Shown: positions 1 to 7,358 of the stretch, one piece after another
Layout of the letters: every line of letters begins with the position of its first letter
Position numbering within the stretch: position 1 is the first letter of the stretch
Source of the DNA: Thermus thermophilus HB8
GTDB taxonomy: Bacteria; Deinococcota; Deinococci; Deinococcales; Thermaceae
Direction: 5' to 3'
Assembly (NCBI RefSeq): GCF_000091545.1
Contig: NC_006461.1
Location: 867,564 to 931,563 of the forward strand
DNA length: 64,000 bases
The notes under the pieces: generated by a model
Seen by the model: only the letters and a program-made list of their open reading frames with translations
Told to the model about the DNA's origin: nothing
Database searches by the model: none
Program-made: the position numbers and the translations under genes

Positions 1-203
1 TCCTCCTCACCGTGGAGGCGGTGCGCCTTTCCAAGGACGGGAGCGTCCTCTCGGTCTACGTGGAGGCCTTCCGGGAGGAAGAGGGGGCCCTGCGGGCCCT
101 CTCCCGGGCCGAGCGCCGGCTTGTGGCCGCCCTTGCCCGGAGGGTCCGCATGCGCCGCCTGCCCCGCCTGGAGTTCCTGCCGTGGAGAGCGTCACCCGCA
201 TAA
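1..203 (+). CDS. rbfA: Ribosome-binding factor A, C-terminal end (partial)
   Basis: The reading frame enters from the left edge and ends at the TAA at 201-203. The visible ~66 residues have the RbfA layout: a VRLSKDGSVLSVYVEAF strand followed by a helix and the closing segment RRLPRLEFLP, which resembles the end of the RbfA KH-like fold. RbfA binds the 30S subunit and helps mature the 5' end of 16S rRNA, including at low temperature. The stop overlaps the next gene's GTG start by 22 bases, suggesting translational coupling. The N-terminal part is outside the window, so the assignment rests on the C-terminal half only. Confidence 0.75.
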   Translation, partial: LLTVEAVRLSKDGSVLSVYVEAFREEEGALRALSRAERRLVAALARRVRMRRLPRLEFLPWRASPA

Positions 204-580
204 AGGTTCGCTACGCCGAGACGGACCAGATGGGCGTGGTCCACCACTCGGTCTACGCCGTCTACCTGGAGGCGGCCCGGGTGGACTTCCTGGAAAGGGC
301 CGGCCTTCCCTACCACCGGGTGGAGGCGAGGGGGGTCTTCTTCCCCGTGGTGGAGCTCGGCCTCACCTTCCGCGCCCCCGCCCGCTTCGGGGAGGTGGTG
401 GAGGTCAGGACCCGCCTCGCGGAGCTCTCCTCCCGGGCCCTCCTCTTCCGCTACCGGGTGGAGCGGGAAGGGGTCCTTTTGGCCGAGGGCTTCACCCGCC
501 ACCTCTGCCAGGTGGGGGAGAGGGCGGCCCGCATCCCGGAGGACATCTACCGGGCCTTGAGCGTGCTACACTTAAAGTAG
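182..580 (+). CDS. Acyl-CoA thioesterase, YbgC/4-hydroxybenzoyl-CoA thioesterase family
   Basis: A 132-residue hotdog-fold protein starting at GTG 182. The N-terminal motif RYAETDQMGVVHHSVYAVYLE contains the catalytic Asp of the YbgC/FcbB class (xxDxMGVVHHxxYxxYLExAR). Length is typical of the family. Such enzymes hydrolyse short or aromatic acyl-CoAs in the cytoplasm; the true substrate cannot be read from sequence. It overlaps rbfA and is followed after 9 bases by an aminotransferase gene, so it is probably part of a rightward run. The hotdog fold and family are clear; the physiological role is not. Confidence 0.85.
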   Translation: MESVTRIKVRYAETDQMGVVHHSVYAVYLEAARVDFLERAGLPYHRVEARGVFFPVVELGLTFRAPARFGEVVEVRTRLAELSSRALLFRYRVEREGVLLAEGFTRHLCQVGERAARIPEDIYRALSVLHLK

Positions 581-589
581 CATTGGGGC

Positions 590-1834
590 ATGGACTTGGA
601 CGCCTTCACCCTCTTTGAGCGGCACATCAACCCAGGCCTCGCCGGGCTTCTCCGCTTCACCGGGCTAGACCGGGTGGAGTCCCACGCCGAAGGCCCCTAC
701 GTCTGGGACACCCAGGGCAAGCGCTACCTGGACTTCCTAGGCCTCTACGGCACCCTGAACCTGGGCCACCGCCACCCCAAGGTGGTGGAGGCGGTCAAGC
801 GGCAGCTTGACCGCATGCCCATGTCGGTGCGGGTCCTGGTCTCGGAGCCCACGGCCAGGCTTGCCGCAAAGCTCGCCGAGATCACCCCGGAGGGCCTGGA
901 GATGGTCTTCTTCGGCAACTCCGGGGCCGAGGCGGTGGAGGCCGCCATCAAGCTGGCCCGGGCCTACACCGGCAAGCCCGGCATCGTCACCACCCAAGGG
1001 GGGTTCCACGGCAAGACCATGGGGGCGCTCTCCCTCACCCCCAAGCCCGAGTACCAGGACCCCGCAAGGCCCCTCCTCCCCGGGGTCAAGGTGGTGCCCT
1101 ACGGGGACCTAAAGGCCCTGGAGGAGGCCATAGACGAAACGACCGCCGCCGTGATCGTGGAGCCCATCCAGGGGGAAGGGGGCATCCGGGTGCCCCCCGA
1201 GGGGTACCTGAGGGGCGTGCGGGAGCTTACCCGGGAAAAGGGCGTCCTCATGATCGCCGACGAGGTGCAGACCGGCCTCGGCCGCACGGGGAAGCTCTTC
1301 GGGGTGGACTGGGAGGGGGTCTCCCCGGACCTCATGACCCTGGCCAAGGCCCTGGGGGGCGGGGTGATGCCCATCGGGGCCTGCGTGGGGCGGCGGGAGG
1401 TCTTTGAGGTCTTCAAGAATAACCCCCTCTTCCACTCCTCCACCTTCGGGGGGAACCCCCTGGCCGCGGCCGCCGCCCTTGCGGCCATTGAGGTCACCCT
1501 GGAGGAGGACCTCCCGGGGCGGGCCCTGGAGCTCGGCCGCCACCTGATGGAGGGGCTAAAGGTCCTCAAGGAGGAGCACCCCCACCTCATTGAGGACGTG
1601 CGCGGCCGGGGGCTCATGGTGGGCGTGGAGTTCGCGGACGCCGACATCGGCGCCCTGGTGGTGGCGGAGATGGCGGAGAGGGGCGTCCTCACCGCCTTCG
1701 GCCTGAATAACCCCAAGGTGGTCCGCCTCGAGCCCCCCCTGATCATCGGCAAGGAGCACGTGGACGAGGCCCTCGCCGTCTTCGCGGAGGCCCTCAAGGC
1801 TACGGAAAAGGCCCTCGAGGGCCTTCTAGGTTGA
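590..1834 (+). CDS. Class III PLP-dependent aminotransferase (ornithine/putrescine aminotransferase-like)
   Basis: The 414-residue protein has all landmarks of the class III fold: the FFGNSGAEAVEAAIKLAR segment near residue 110, the GGFHGKTMGALSLT phosphate-binding loop near 143, IADEVQTGLGRTG near 225 with the PLP-ring Asp, and the Schiff-base Lys in LAKALGGGVMPIG near residue 254. It begins 9 bases after the thioesterase and ends one base before the rnr start codon, so it is probably co-transcribed with both. The closest functional classes are acetylornithine, ornithine or putrescine aminotransferases. The amino donor cannot be decided from sequence alone. Confidence 0.85.
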   Translation: MDLDAFTLFERHINPGLAGLLRFTGLDRVESHAEGPYVWDTQGKRYLDFLGLYGTLNLGHRHPKVVEAVKRQLDRMPMSVRVLVSEPTARLAAKLAEITPEGLEMVFFGNSGAEAVEAAIKLARAYTGKPGIVTTQGGFHGKTMGALSLTPKPEYQDPARPLLPGVKVVPYGDLKALEEAIDETTAAVIVEPIQGEGGIRVPPEGYLRGVRELTREKGVLMIADEVQTGLGRTGKLFGVDWEGVSPDLMTLAKALGGGVMPIGACVGRREVFEVFKNNPLFHSSTFGGNPLAAAAALAAIEVTLEEDLPGRALELGRHLMEGLKVLKEEHPHLIEDVRGRGLMVGVEFADADIGALVVAEMAERGVLTAFGLNNPKVVRLEPPLIIGKEHVDEALAVFAEALKATEKALEGLLG

Positions 1835-1835
1835 A

Positions 1836-4070
1836 ATGCAGGAAACGCTTTTAGAGTTTTTCAAGAAGACGGGGAGGCCGCACCGGCTGGAGGAGATCCT
1901 GCACCGGTTCGGCCTGGAGAAGCGGGAGGCCAAGGCCCACCTTAAGGCCTTGGTGGCGCGGGGGCTTCTGGAGAAGAAGGGAAGCCGGTACTTCCTGGCC
2001 AACCGGGTCCAGGGGCCCTTAAGCCTCCATCGGGACGGGTACGGCTTCGTCCGCCTCCCCGAGGGGGACCTCTTCGTCCCCCCGGGGTACACGGGGGACG
2101 CCTGGCCGGGCGACCTGGTGGAGGCCCGCGTCATGCCCCCGGGCCGGGACGGAAGGCCTTGGGGGGTGGTGGAGCGGGTCCTCAAGCGGGCGCGGGAGCG
2201 GCTCGTGGGGACCCTGGACTTCCGGAAAGGCCGCGCCCTGCTCCTCCCCGACGAGCCCAACCTCCCGGAGCTTCCCCTCGCCCCCGAGGGGCTTGAGGGC
2301 CTGAAGCGGGGAAGCCGCATCGTGGTCCAGGTCCACTACGGCAAGCGCCCCTACGGGACCTTCCTTGCGTACCTGGGGGAGGGGGAGGCCCCCGAGACGG
2401 AGACGGAGGCCGTCATCGCCAAGTACGGCCTCCGCGCCGAGTTCCCCGAGGAGGTCCTGAAGGAGGCGGAGGCCATCCCCTTGGAGATCCCCGAGGCGGA
2501 GCTTAGGCGGCGGGAGGACTTCAGGGGCCTTCGGGTCTTCACCATAGACGGGGTGGACGCCAAGGACTTTGACGACGCCATCCACGTGGAGCGTCTGCCT
2601 GGGGGCTACCGCATCGGGGTCCACATCGCCGACGTCTCCCACTACGTCAAGGAGGGAAGCCTCTTGGACCAGGAGGCCTTCCTCCGGGGCACCAGCGTCT
2701 ACCTCCCGGGGCGGGTCCTCCCCATGCTTCCCGAAAGGCTTTCCAATGGGGTCTGCTCCTTGAGGCCGGGGGAGGACCGCTTGGTCCTCTCCGTGCTCGT
2801 GGACCTCACGGAGGACCTAAAGGTCAAGCGGGTCCGCTTCCGGGAAGGGGTCATCCGGAGCGTCGCCCGCCTCACCTACACCGAGGTGGAGGCCTTCGCC
2901 GAGGGCTTCGGCCTTCCCGAGGAGCACGCCTTCCTGGCGGAGGACTTGCGCCTCCTTTTGGACCTCACGCAGAGGATGCGGGAGAAGCGCCTAAAGGAGG
3001 GCGCCTTGGACTTCGCCTTCCCCGAGGTGAAGGTGGAGGTGGGGGAGGAGGGGGAGCTTCACCTCATCCCCCAGGCGGAGCCCAAGGCCAGAAGCCTCAT
3101 TGAGGAGCTGATGCTCCTCGCCAACCGGCTGGTGGCGGAGTACCTGGTGCAAAAGGGCCTCCCCGGCCTCTTCCGCGTCCACGAGGAGCCGGTCCAGGAC
3201 GCCTACGAGAAGCTCCGCCAGGCCCTGGCCCGCCTGGGCTATACCCTCCCCCCCAAGCTTTCCGGCCACGCCCTGCAAAAGGCCCTCCTCGCCTCGCGGG
3301 GCCGCCCGGAGGAGCCCGTGGTGGCCTACCTCGTCCTCCGCTCCTTGCGCCTGGCCCGCTACGCCCCGGAGAACCTGGGCCACTTCGGCCTCGCCATGGA
3401 GCACTACCTGCACTTCACGAGCCCCATCCGCCGCTACCCGGACCTGGTGGTCCACCGGGTGCTGAAGGCCGCCTTGCGCCGGACCCTCACCCCGGCGCGG
3501 AAGGCGCGGTGGCAAGAGGCCTTTCCCGCCATCGCCGAGCACGCTTCGGAGATGGAAAGGAAGGCGGAAGCCGCCGAGAGGGAGCTCACCAAGTACTACA
3601 TGGCCAAGTGGGCCGAGCTCCACGTGGGGGAGCGCTTCTTGGGGAAGGTCACCGGGGTGGCGAACTTCGGGGCCTTCGTCACTTTGCCCAACGGGGTGGA
3701 GGGGCTGGTGCGCCTCGAGGCCCTGGGGCCCTACACCTACAGCGAGGAGGCTATGGCCCTCCTCGGCCCCAAAGGGCGGAGGATCCGCCTCGGGGACGAG
3801 ATGGAGGTGCGGATCGCCGGGGCCAACCCGAGGCTTAGGCAGGTGGACCTCCTCCCCGTGGAGGAGGCGCCCAAGAAGACCAAGAACAGGAAGGAAAAGG
3901 CTAAGGAGGTGGAGATGCGCAAAGTGGTAGGACCCCCCAAGGACCGGGCCCGGGACACCCGTCCCGAGCGGGCCACGGTGAACACCATCTACTTCGGCGA
4001 GTGGACCCCCAAGGAGCCCGAGGAGCCCCGCCCGGAGAGGACCCGGGCCCGCAAAAAGCGGCGCCGCTAA
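1836..4070 (+). CDS. rnr: Ribonuclease R (RNase II/RNB family 3'-5' exoribonuclease)
   Basis: The 744-residue protein has the RNase R domain order: an N-terminal winged-helix segment (residues 1-50), cold-shock OB domains (about 55-200), the RNB catalytic domain with the metal-binding acidic cluster FTIDGVDAKDFDDAIHVERL near 235-252, and a C-terminal S1 domain (GKVTGVANFGAFVTLPNGVE, near 600). A lysine/arginine-rich tail of ~70 residues follows, as in other RNase R proteins. It degrades structured RNA processively, including rRNA and defective mRNA. The ATG at 1836 lies one base after the previous stop. Two hairpins end the transcript downstream. Confidence 0.93.
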   Translation: MQETLLEFFKKTGRPHRLEEILHRFGLEKREAKAHLKALVARGLLEKKGSRYFLANRVQGPLSLHRDGYGFVRLPEGDLFVPPGYTGDAWPGDLVEARVMPPGRDGRPWGVVERVLKRARERLVGTLDFRKGRALLLPDEPNLPELPLAPEGLEGLKRGSRIVVQVHYGKRPYGTFLAYLGEGEAPETETEAVIAKYGLRAEFPEEVLKEAEAIPLEIPEAELRRREDFRGLRVFTIDGVDAKDFDDAIHVERLPGGYRIGVHIADVSHYVKEGSLLDQEAFLRGTSVYLPGRVLPMLPERLSNGVCSLRPGEDRLVLSVLVDLTEDLKVKRVRFREGVIRSVARLTYTEVEAFAEGFGLPEEHAFLAEDLRLLLDLTQRMREKRLKEGALDFAFPEVKVEVGEEGELHLIPQAEPKARSLIEELMLLANRLVAEYLVQKGLPGLFRVHEEPVQDAYEKLRQALARLGYTLPPKLSGHALQKALLASRGRPEEPVVAYLVLRSLRLARYAPENLGHFGLAMEHYLHFTSPIRRYPDLVVHRVLKAALRRTLTPARKARWQEAFPAIAEHASEMERKAEAAERELTKYYMAKWAELHVGERFLGKVTGVANFGAFVTLPNGVEGLVRLEALGPYTYSEEAMALLGPKGRRIRLGDEMEVRIAGANPRLRQVDLLPVEEAPKKTKNRKEKAKEVEMRKVVGPPKDRARDTRPERATVNTIYFGEWTPKEPEEPRPERTRARKKRRR

Positions 4071-4096
4071 GGCTTCCGCAAGCCCCTGGGGGGGCT

Positions 4097-4160
4097 GGCA
4101 GCGCTCCAGGCCCAGCGCCTGGAGGCTGCCCTCTTGGGACGGGGGCGCTGCGCCCCCTTT
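4097..4160 (+). terminator. Tandem hairpins ending the rnr transcript
   Basis: The first hairpin pairs GGCAGC (4097-4102) plus CTCCAGG with CCTGGAG plus GCTGCC (ending 4130). The second pairs GGGGGCG with CGCCCCC (4141-4157) and is followed by TTTTACTT, a classical intrinsic terminator. Confidence 0.75.
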
Positions 4161-4537
4161 TACTTCTGGCGGTAGAGCGGGCCTTTGCTATACTTGTCAG
4201 CAAAATTACGATGCAACTGGCTTTCTTTGGGCTTTGAAAAACAAAGCTCAGTCCGGTAGCCCCTTCCTCGCCGAAATTTTGACCTGGCCCAACGTTGCGG
4301 TGTGTGCTATACTCCCCCTAACCCGGACCTCCGGGTGGGGACCTTGAAAGCCAGTTTTTCCCTTGCGGAAGGCGAATATGCGCTTTTTCTTTTCATCGCC
4401 CCTTCCTCCTGTGGCTTTGCATCGGCATAAACCCCCGAAAACCCCCGTTATTCGCCGTGTGCATATTCCAAGCTTCATCTTTCTCACAAACCCCCCTCTG
4501 GCGGCGCCGTCCAGGACGGGGTTCTTTGGGGGGTACC
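4161..4537 (+). promoter_or_regulatory. CRISPR leader region, no gene
   Basis: This 377-base stretch between the rnr terminator and the first CRISPR repeat is AT-richer than the rest and has no convincing gene. The repeats' 8-nt crRNA handle (ATTGCGAC) lies at their right end, so the array should be transcribed rightward from here. TATACT hexamers lie at 4189-4194 and 4308-4313. TTGACC at 4279 is 23 bases upstream of the second, too far for a normal -35. An inverted pair GAATATGC (4374-4381) / GCATATTC (4461-4468) could mark a leader-binding or integration signal. Promoter assignment is tentative. Confidence 0.55.
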
Positions 4538-5632
4538 GTTGCAAGGGATTGAGCCCCGTAAGGGGATTGCGACTCGTAAGCGATAACGGGGAGGGCGACG
4601 CCAATCGCGTTGCAAGGGATTGAGCCCCGTAAGGGGATTGCGACGCCACGGCGTACGCCGCCGCCCAGAGGGCCTTCTGGTTCAGGTTGCAAGGGATTGA
4701 GCCCCGTAAGGGGATTGCGACTTTGCGAGGATTACCCCCTCGGTGGGCCCGAGGAGGTTCGTTGCAAGGGATTGAGCCCCGTAAGGGGATTGCGACCACG
4801 TCCCTCACGACCGAGGCCAGGGACGTCTTCACGTGGTTGCAAGGGATTGAGCCCCGTAAGGGGATTGCGACCTCCCTCCTTTCCCGCCTATCTTACTCCC
4901 CCATGAGGTGTTGCAAGGGATTGAGCCCCGTAAGGGGATTGCGACACTTCAAAGTGAAGGAGCCTAGGGGCTTGGTCATAGACTGGCGTTGCAAGGGATT
5001 GAGCCCCGTAAGGGGATTGCGACGGCGAGGAGCCGCCGCACCCCGATGATCTTGCCGTCGGAGTTGCAAGGGATTGAGCCCCGTAAGGGGATTGCGACCA
5101 TTGGCGTGGGTGCCACCCCGCCTACGCCGATGCTACGGGTTGCAAGGGATTGAGCCCCGTAAGGGGATTGCGACTTTGCCCTTCTAGGGCCTTCTGGAGT
5201 TCGTGAAGGTTCGCCACGTTGCAAGGGATTGAGCCCCGTAAGGGGATTGCGACCTTCAGGAATGGGCACGCCCACCTGCCGGAGAAGTTCAATGTTGCAA
5301 GGGATTGAGCCCCGTAAGGGGATTGCGACCTAAGCAGGAGGAGGCCCACGGCCTGGTAGAGGCCAAAATAGTTGCAAGGGATTGAGCCCCGTAAGGGGAT
5401 TGCGACATCTCTAACCAGGCTACGGAGAGGATAGTGGAACTCTACCGGGTTGCAAGGGATTGAGCCCCGTAAGGGGATTGCGACTATCAAGGGTCTTCCG
5501 CAAGCGGAAGGCGCGCGGGGAGTGTTGCAAGGGATTGAGCCCCGTAAGGGGATTGCGACCAGCCCGCTCCATCTCGGCCAGCTCTAGGGCGTGGGGACCA
5601 GTTGCAAGGGATTGAGCCCCGTAAGGGGATTG
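4538..5632 (+). CRISPR. CRISPR array, leader-proximal part: 14 complete repeats plus one interrupted
   Basis: Fourteen identical 36-nt repeats start at 4538, 4609, 4686, 4761, 4836, 4910, 4988, 5063, 5139, 5218, 5294, 5371, 5449 and 5524. A fifteenth starts at 5601 and is cut after 32 nt by the IS110 element. Each begins GTTGCAAGG, has an internal GCCCCGTAAGGGG hairpin and ends ATTGCGAC. That ending is the 8-nt 5' handle known for Thermus crRNAs loaded into type III (Csm/Cmr) complexes, so transcription is rightward. Fourteen spacers of 35-43 nt separate them. No cas genes lie in the window, so Cas6 and effectors must come from elsewhere in the genome. The repeats are perfectly conserved, suggesting an active or recently active array. 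Confidence 0.99.
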
Positions 5633-5647
5633 ATACTGTCTTGCCTG

Positions 5648-6601
5648 TCAAGCGACCCCTTGATCTAGCTGGGTTGCGTAGTACTCCCTGAGCCTTCCCA
5701 TCATCCGCCTGAGGAGCTTGTGGGCCACGGCCACCAACGCCTGCTTCTTTCTCTTTCCCCGCGAGAGCAGGCGGTGGTAGAAGGCCCGCATCTCCGGGTC
5801 ATGGCGCACCGCCACCAGGGCGCCCATGTAGAGCTTTCGCCGCAGGAGGGGAGGCCCTTTTTTGGAGAGCCGACTCCTCTCCACGCTCTTTCCCGACTCC
5901 TCCCGCTCGGGGATGAGCCCCGCGTAGGAGGCCGCCCTCTTCGCCCGGCCCCAGAGCTCTGGGGGCAGGAGGGCCAGCACCGCTGCCGCCACCTGGGGCC
6001 CCACCCCGGGCAGGGCCATCAGGACCTCGGCCTCGGGGAGGGTGGCGAGGAGGGCCTGGATCCTGGCCTCCACCTCCCCGAGAAGCCCCTTCACGCAGGC
6101 CAGCTCCTTCTGGAGGAGGGCGAGGACCTCCTTGCTCCCCGCCCACTCCGCCGCCTCCATCTGGTTGAGGATGGTCCTTTCCCGCCCGGCCAAGTCCTCC
6201 CGGTAGCCCACCAGGGCTTTGAGCTCCCGGAGGGTTTCTGGGGGTAGGGTGTAGGCCCGGAGGTCTTCGTGGTAGACCTGGGCGTAGCGGGCGAGGAGGA
6301 GGGCGTCTTGGCGGTCGGTCTTCTGGCGTTCTCCCTTGGCCTTGCGGAAGGCGGCGAGGTGGTAGGGGTTGACCAGGGCCACCTGGAGGCGGTTTTCTGC
6401 CAGGAGCTTGAGGAGGGGGAGGTGGTAGGCGCTGGTGGGCTCCAGGGCGACCCAGGCGGGGTTGTGGTGGGCGAGGGCGGCGAGGAGGGCTTGACGGCCT
6501 TCAGGGGAGTTGGGGAAGCGGAGGCGGGTGGGTTTGGGGGAGTTGGAGACGAGGGCCAGGTCCAGGTGGGTTTTGCTGACGTCAATGCCGGCGAAGGTCA
6601 T
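5648..6601 (-). CDS. IS110-family transposase (DEDD serine recombinase)
   Basis: The 317-residue protein has both IS110 domains. The N-terminal RuvC-like DEDD domain shows GIDVSKTHLDLALV (Asp near residue 6), VALEPTSAYHLPL near 55 and KTDRQDALLLARYA near 97. The C-terminal Tnp_20 domain shows MALPGVGPQVAAAVLA near 200 and SYAGLIPEREESGKS near 225, with candidate catalytic serines. It is the only gene of the element and is full length and intact, so the IS may still be mobile. IS110 recombinases act with a structured bridge RNA that specifies donor and target DNA. IS1000 of T. thermophilus is in this family and is the likely identity, but I cannot align it here. Confidence 0.92.
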   Translation of the reverse strand: MTFAGIDVSKTHLDLALVSNSPKPTRLRFPNSPEGRQALLAALAHHNPAWVALEPTSAYHLPLLKLLAENRLQVALVNPYHLAAFRKAKGERQKTDRQDALLLARYAQVYHEDLRAYTLPPETLRELKALVGYREDLAGRERTILNQMEAAEWAGSKEVLALLQKELACVKGLLGEVEARIQALLATLPEAEVLMALPGVGPQVAAAVLALLPPELWGRAKRAASYAGLIPEREESGKSVERSRLSKKGPPLLRRKLYMGALVAVRHDPEMRAFYHRLLSRGKRKKQALVAVAHKLLRRMMGRLREYYATQLDQGVA

Positions 6602-6792
6602 GGGCTCTCTCCTTTTGGTAACCTGAGGGAGGTGGCCACCCGACCCTGTGGGCCTTCCATGTGGATGCGGTCTTTGACGACCGGGATACTGTGCGGCGGG
6701 GAGGCCGGGGTGGGTGGCTACCGATCAATCCCGCGGGCGTGGTGGCCCGGCAACCGGGGCGGTGGGGCCTCCCTCAGGGGGCAAGATACATG
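6602..6792 (-). ncRNA. Candidate bridge RNA region of the IS110 element
   Basis: This 191-base non-coding segment lies directly upstream of the recombinase start and is read leftward. A perfect 11-bp closing stem is visible: CCTGAGGGAGG (6778 down to 6768 on the minus strand) with CCTCCCTCAGG (6632-6622). Between the arms, the minus-strand RNA holds GGGATTG (6732-6726), identical to the 3' part of the CRISPR repeat up to the TG core. It also holds ACAGTATC (6692-6685), identical to the right-end IS sequence at 5639-5632. Those are the positions expected for a target guide and a donor guide. A smaller hairpin with GGTC and GACC arms lies at 6670-6683. The assignment is by position and short matches; I have not folded it computationally. 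Confidence 0.5.
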
Positions 6793-7166
6793 CGACTCGG
6801 TTATGGCCCTCCAAAAGGCCCTTGTCTTCTCCAGTTGCAAGGGATTGAGCCCCGTAAGGGGATTGCGACCACCTCACCTCCACTCGCTTATCACGCGCCT
6901 CCACCAATGGTTGCAAGGGATTGAGCCCCGTAAGGGGATTGCGACGGGGTCATAGATCCAGTCCCTAGGCGGGCCGAGGCGAATCCGTTGCAAGGGATTG
7001 AGCCCCGTAAGGGGATTGCGACTTGCTGATTGTGAATGATGCCCATTCCTCCTTAGAAGGAAGTTGCAAGGGATTGAGCCCCGTAAGGGGATTGCGACGC
7101 TCGTCACGGGAAGCGCAAAAAGGTAGCTCCTAAGGGTTGCAAGGGATTGAGCCCCGTAAGGGGATT
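6793..7166 (+). CRISPR. CRISPR array, distal part after the IS: 4 complete repeats plus a truncated terminal repeat
   Basis: The segment opens with CGAC (6793-6796), the last four bases of the interrupted repeat, then a 37-nt spacer. Repeats start at 6834, 6910, 6987, 7063 and 7136. The last matches for only 31 nt (to 7166) and then runs into IS-end-like sequence. Five spacers of 37-41 nt lie here, giving 19 in the whole array. Because the leader is on the far side of a 1.16-kb element with an opposing gene, these older spacers depend on read-through or a local promoter. Confidence 0.98.
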
Positions 7167-7193
7167 ACTGTCTTGCCCATCAAGCGACCCCTT
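7167..7193 (-). mobile_element. Remnant of an IS110 end at the terminal CRISPR repeat
   Basis: The 27 bases after the truncated repeat match the left end of the intact IS (5635-5661) except for two adjacent bases: ACTGTCTTGCC, two differing bases, then TCAAGCGACCCCTT. In the intact IS this segment is the element's end plus the last codons of the transposase. The match starts after GGGGATT, at the same place in the repeat where the intact IS is inserted. To the right the similarity stops. It looks like what remains of a second, related insertion. Confidence 0.6.
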
Positions 7194-7303
7194 TGTCGTG
7201 GGTGAAGGCCTGTACCCCTCGCGCTAGGAGGCTTTCACGCAGGCCCCGGCGCGCCTGCCCACCCACCTTCCGGGCCCTTTCCCAAAGGGGCGCTCCCAGA
7301 AAA

Positions 7304-7335
7304 GGGGCCCGGGCGGTTCGGCGCCCGGGCCTTCG
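7304..7335 (-). terminator. Intrinsic terminator of the MEMO-family gene
   Basis: GGCCCGGGCG (7306-7315) pairs with CGCCCGGGCC (7322-7331) around a 6-base loop. On the minus strand the stem is followed by CCCTTTTCT, so it ends the leftward gene that stops at 7359. Confidence 0.75.
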
Positions 7336-7358
7336 CGTCGTTCCAAATCTGGGGCTCT

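Larger units (their letters stand above)
5633..6792 (-). mobile_element. IS110-family insertion sequence (IS1000-like) inside a CRISPR repeat
   Basis: The element splits the repeat that starts at 5601. The left flank stops at 32 nt of repeat (ending GGGGATTG, 5632) and the missing CGAC plus a normal 37-nt spacer reappear at 6793. Repeat position is restored exactly, so the IS is about 1160 bp. A TG dinucleotide is present at both junctions (5631-5632 and 6791-6792), as expected for the 2-bp core of IS110 recombination. Short subterminal inverted sequences TCTTGCC (5639-5645) and GGCAAGA (6780-6786) are visible, with no long terminal repeats. The gene runs leftward, with 191 non-coding bases upstream of it and only 15 downstream. 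That layout fits the IS110 subgroup, whose bridge RNA is encoded upstream of the recombinase. Confidence 0.9.

Noticed and set aside
4212..4238. Micro-ORF MQLAFFGL between rnr and the CRISPR array
   Set aside because: Eight codons without a clear ribosome-binding site, followed by a small hairpin; chance is the simplest explanation.
4279..4313. TTGACC and TATACT as the CRISPR leader promoter
   Set aside because: The spacing is 23 bases, outside the working range; the hexamers are reported only as tentative.
7180..7290. A transposase C-terminus in the minus-strand frame after the IS-end remnant
   Set aside because: The frame stays open but shows no recognisable transposase motif beyond the 27 shared bases; only the remnant itself is reported.
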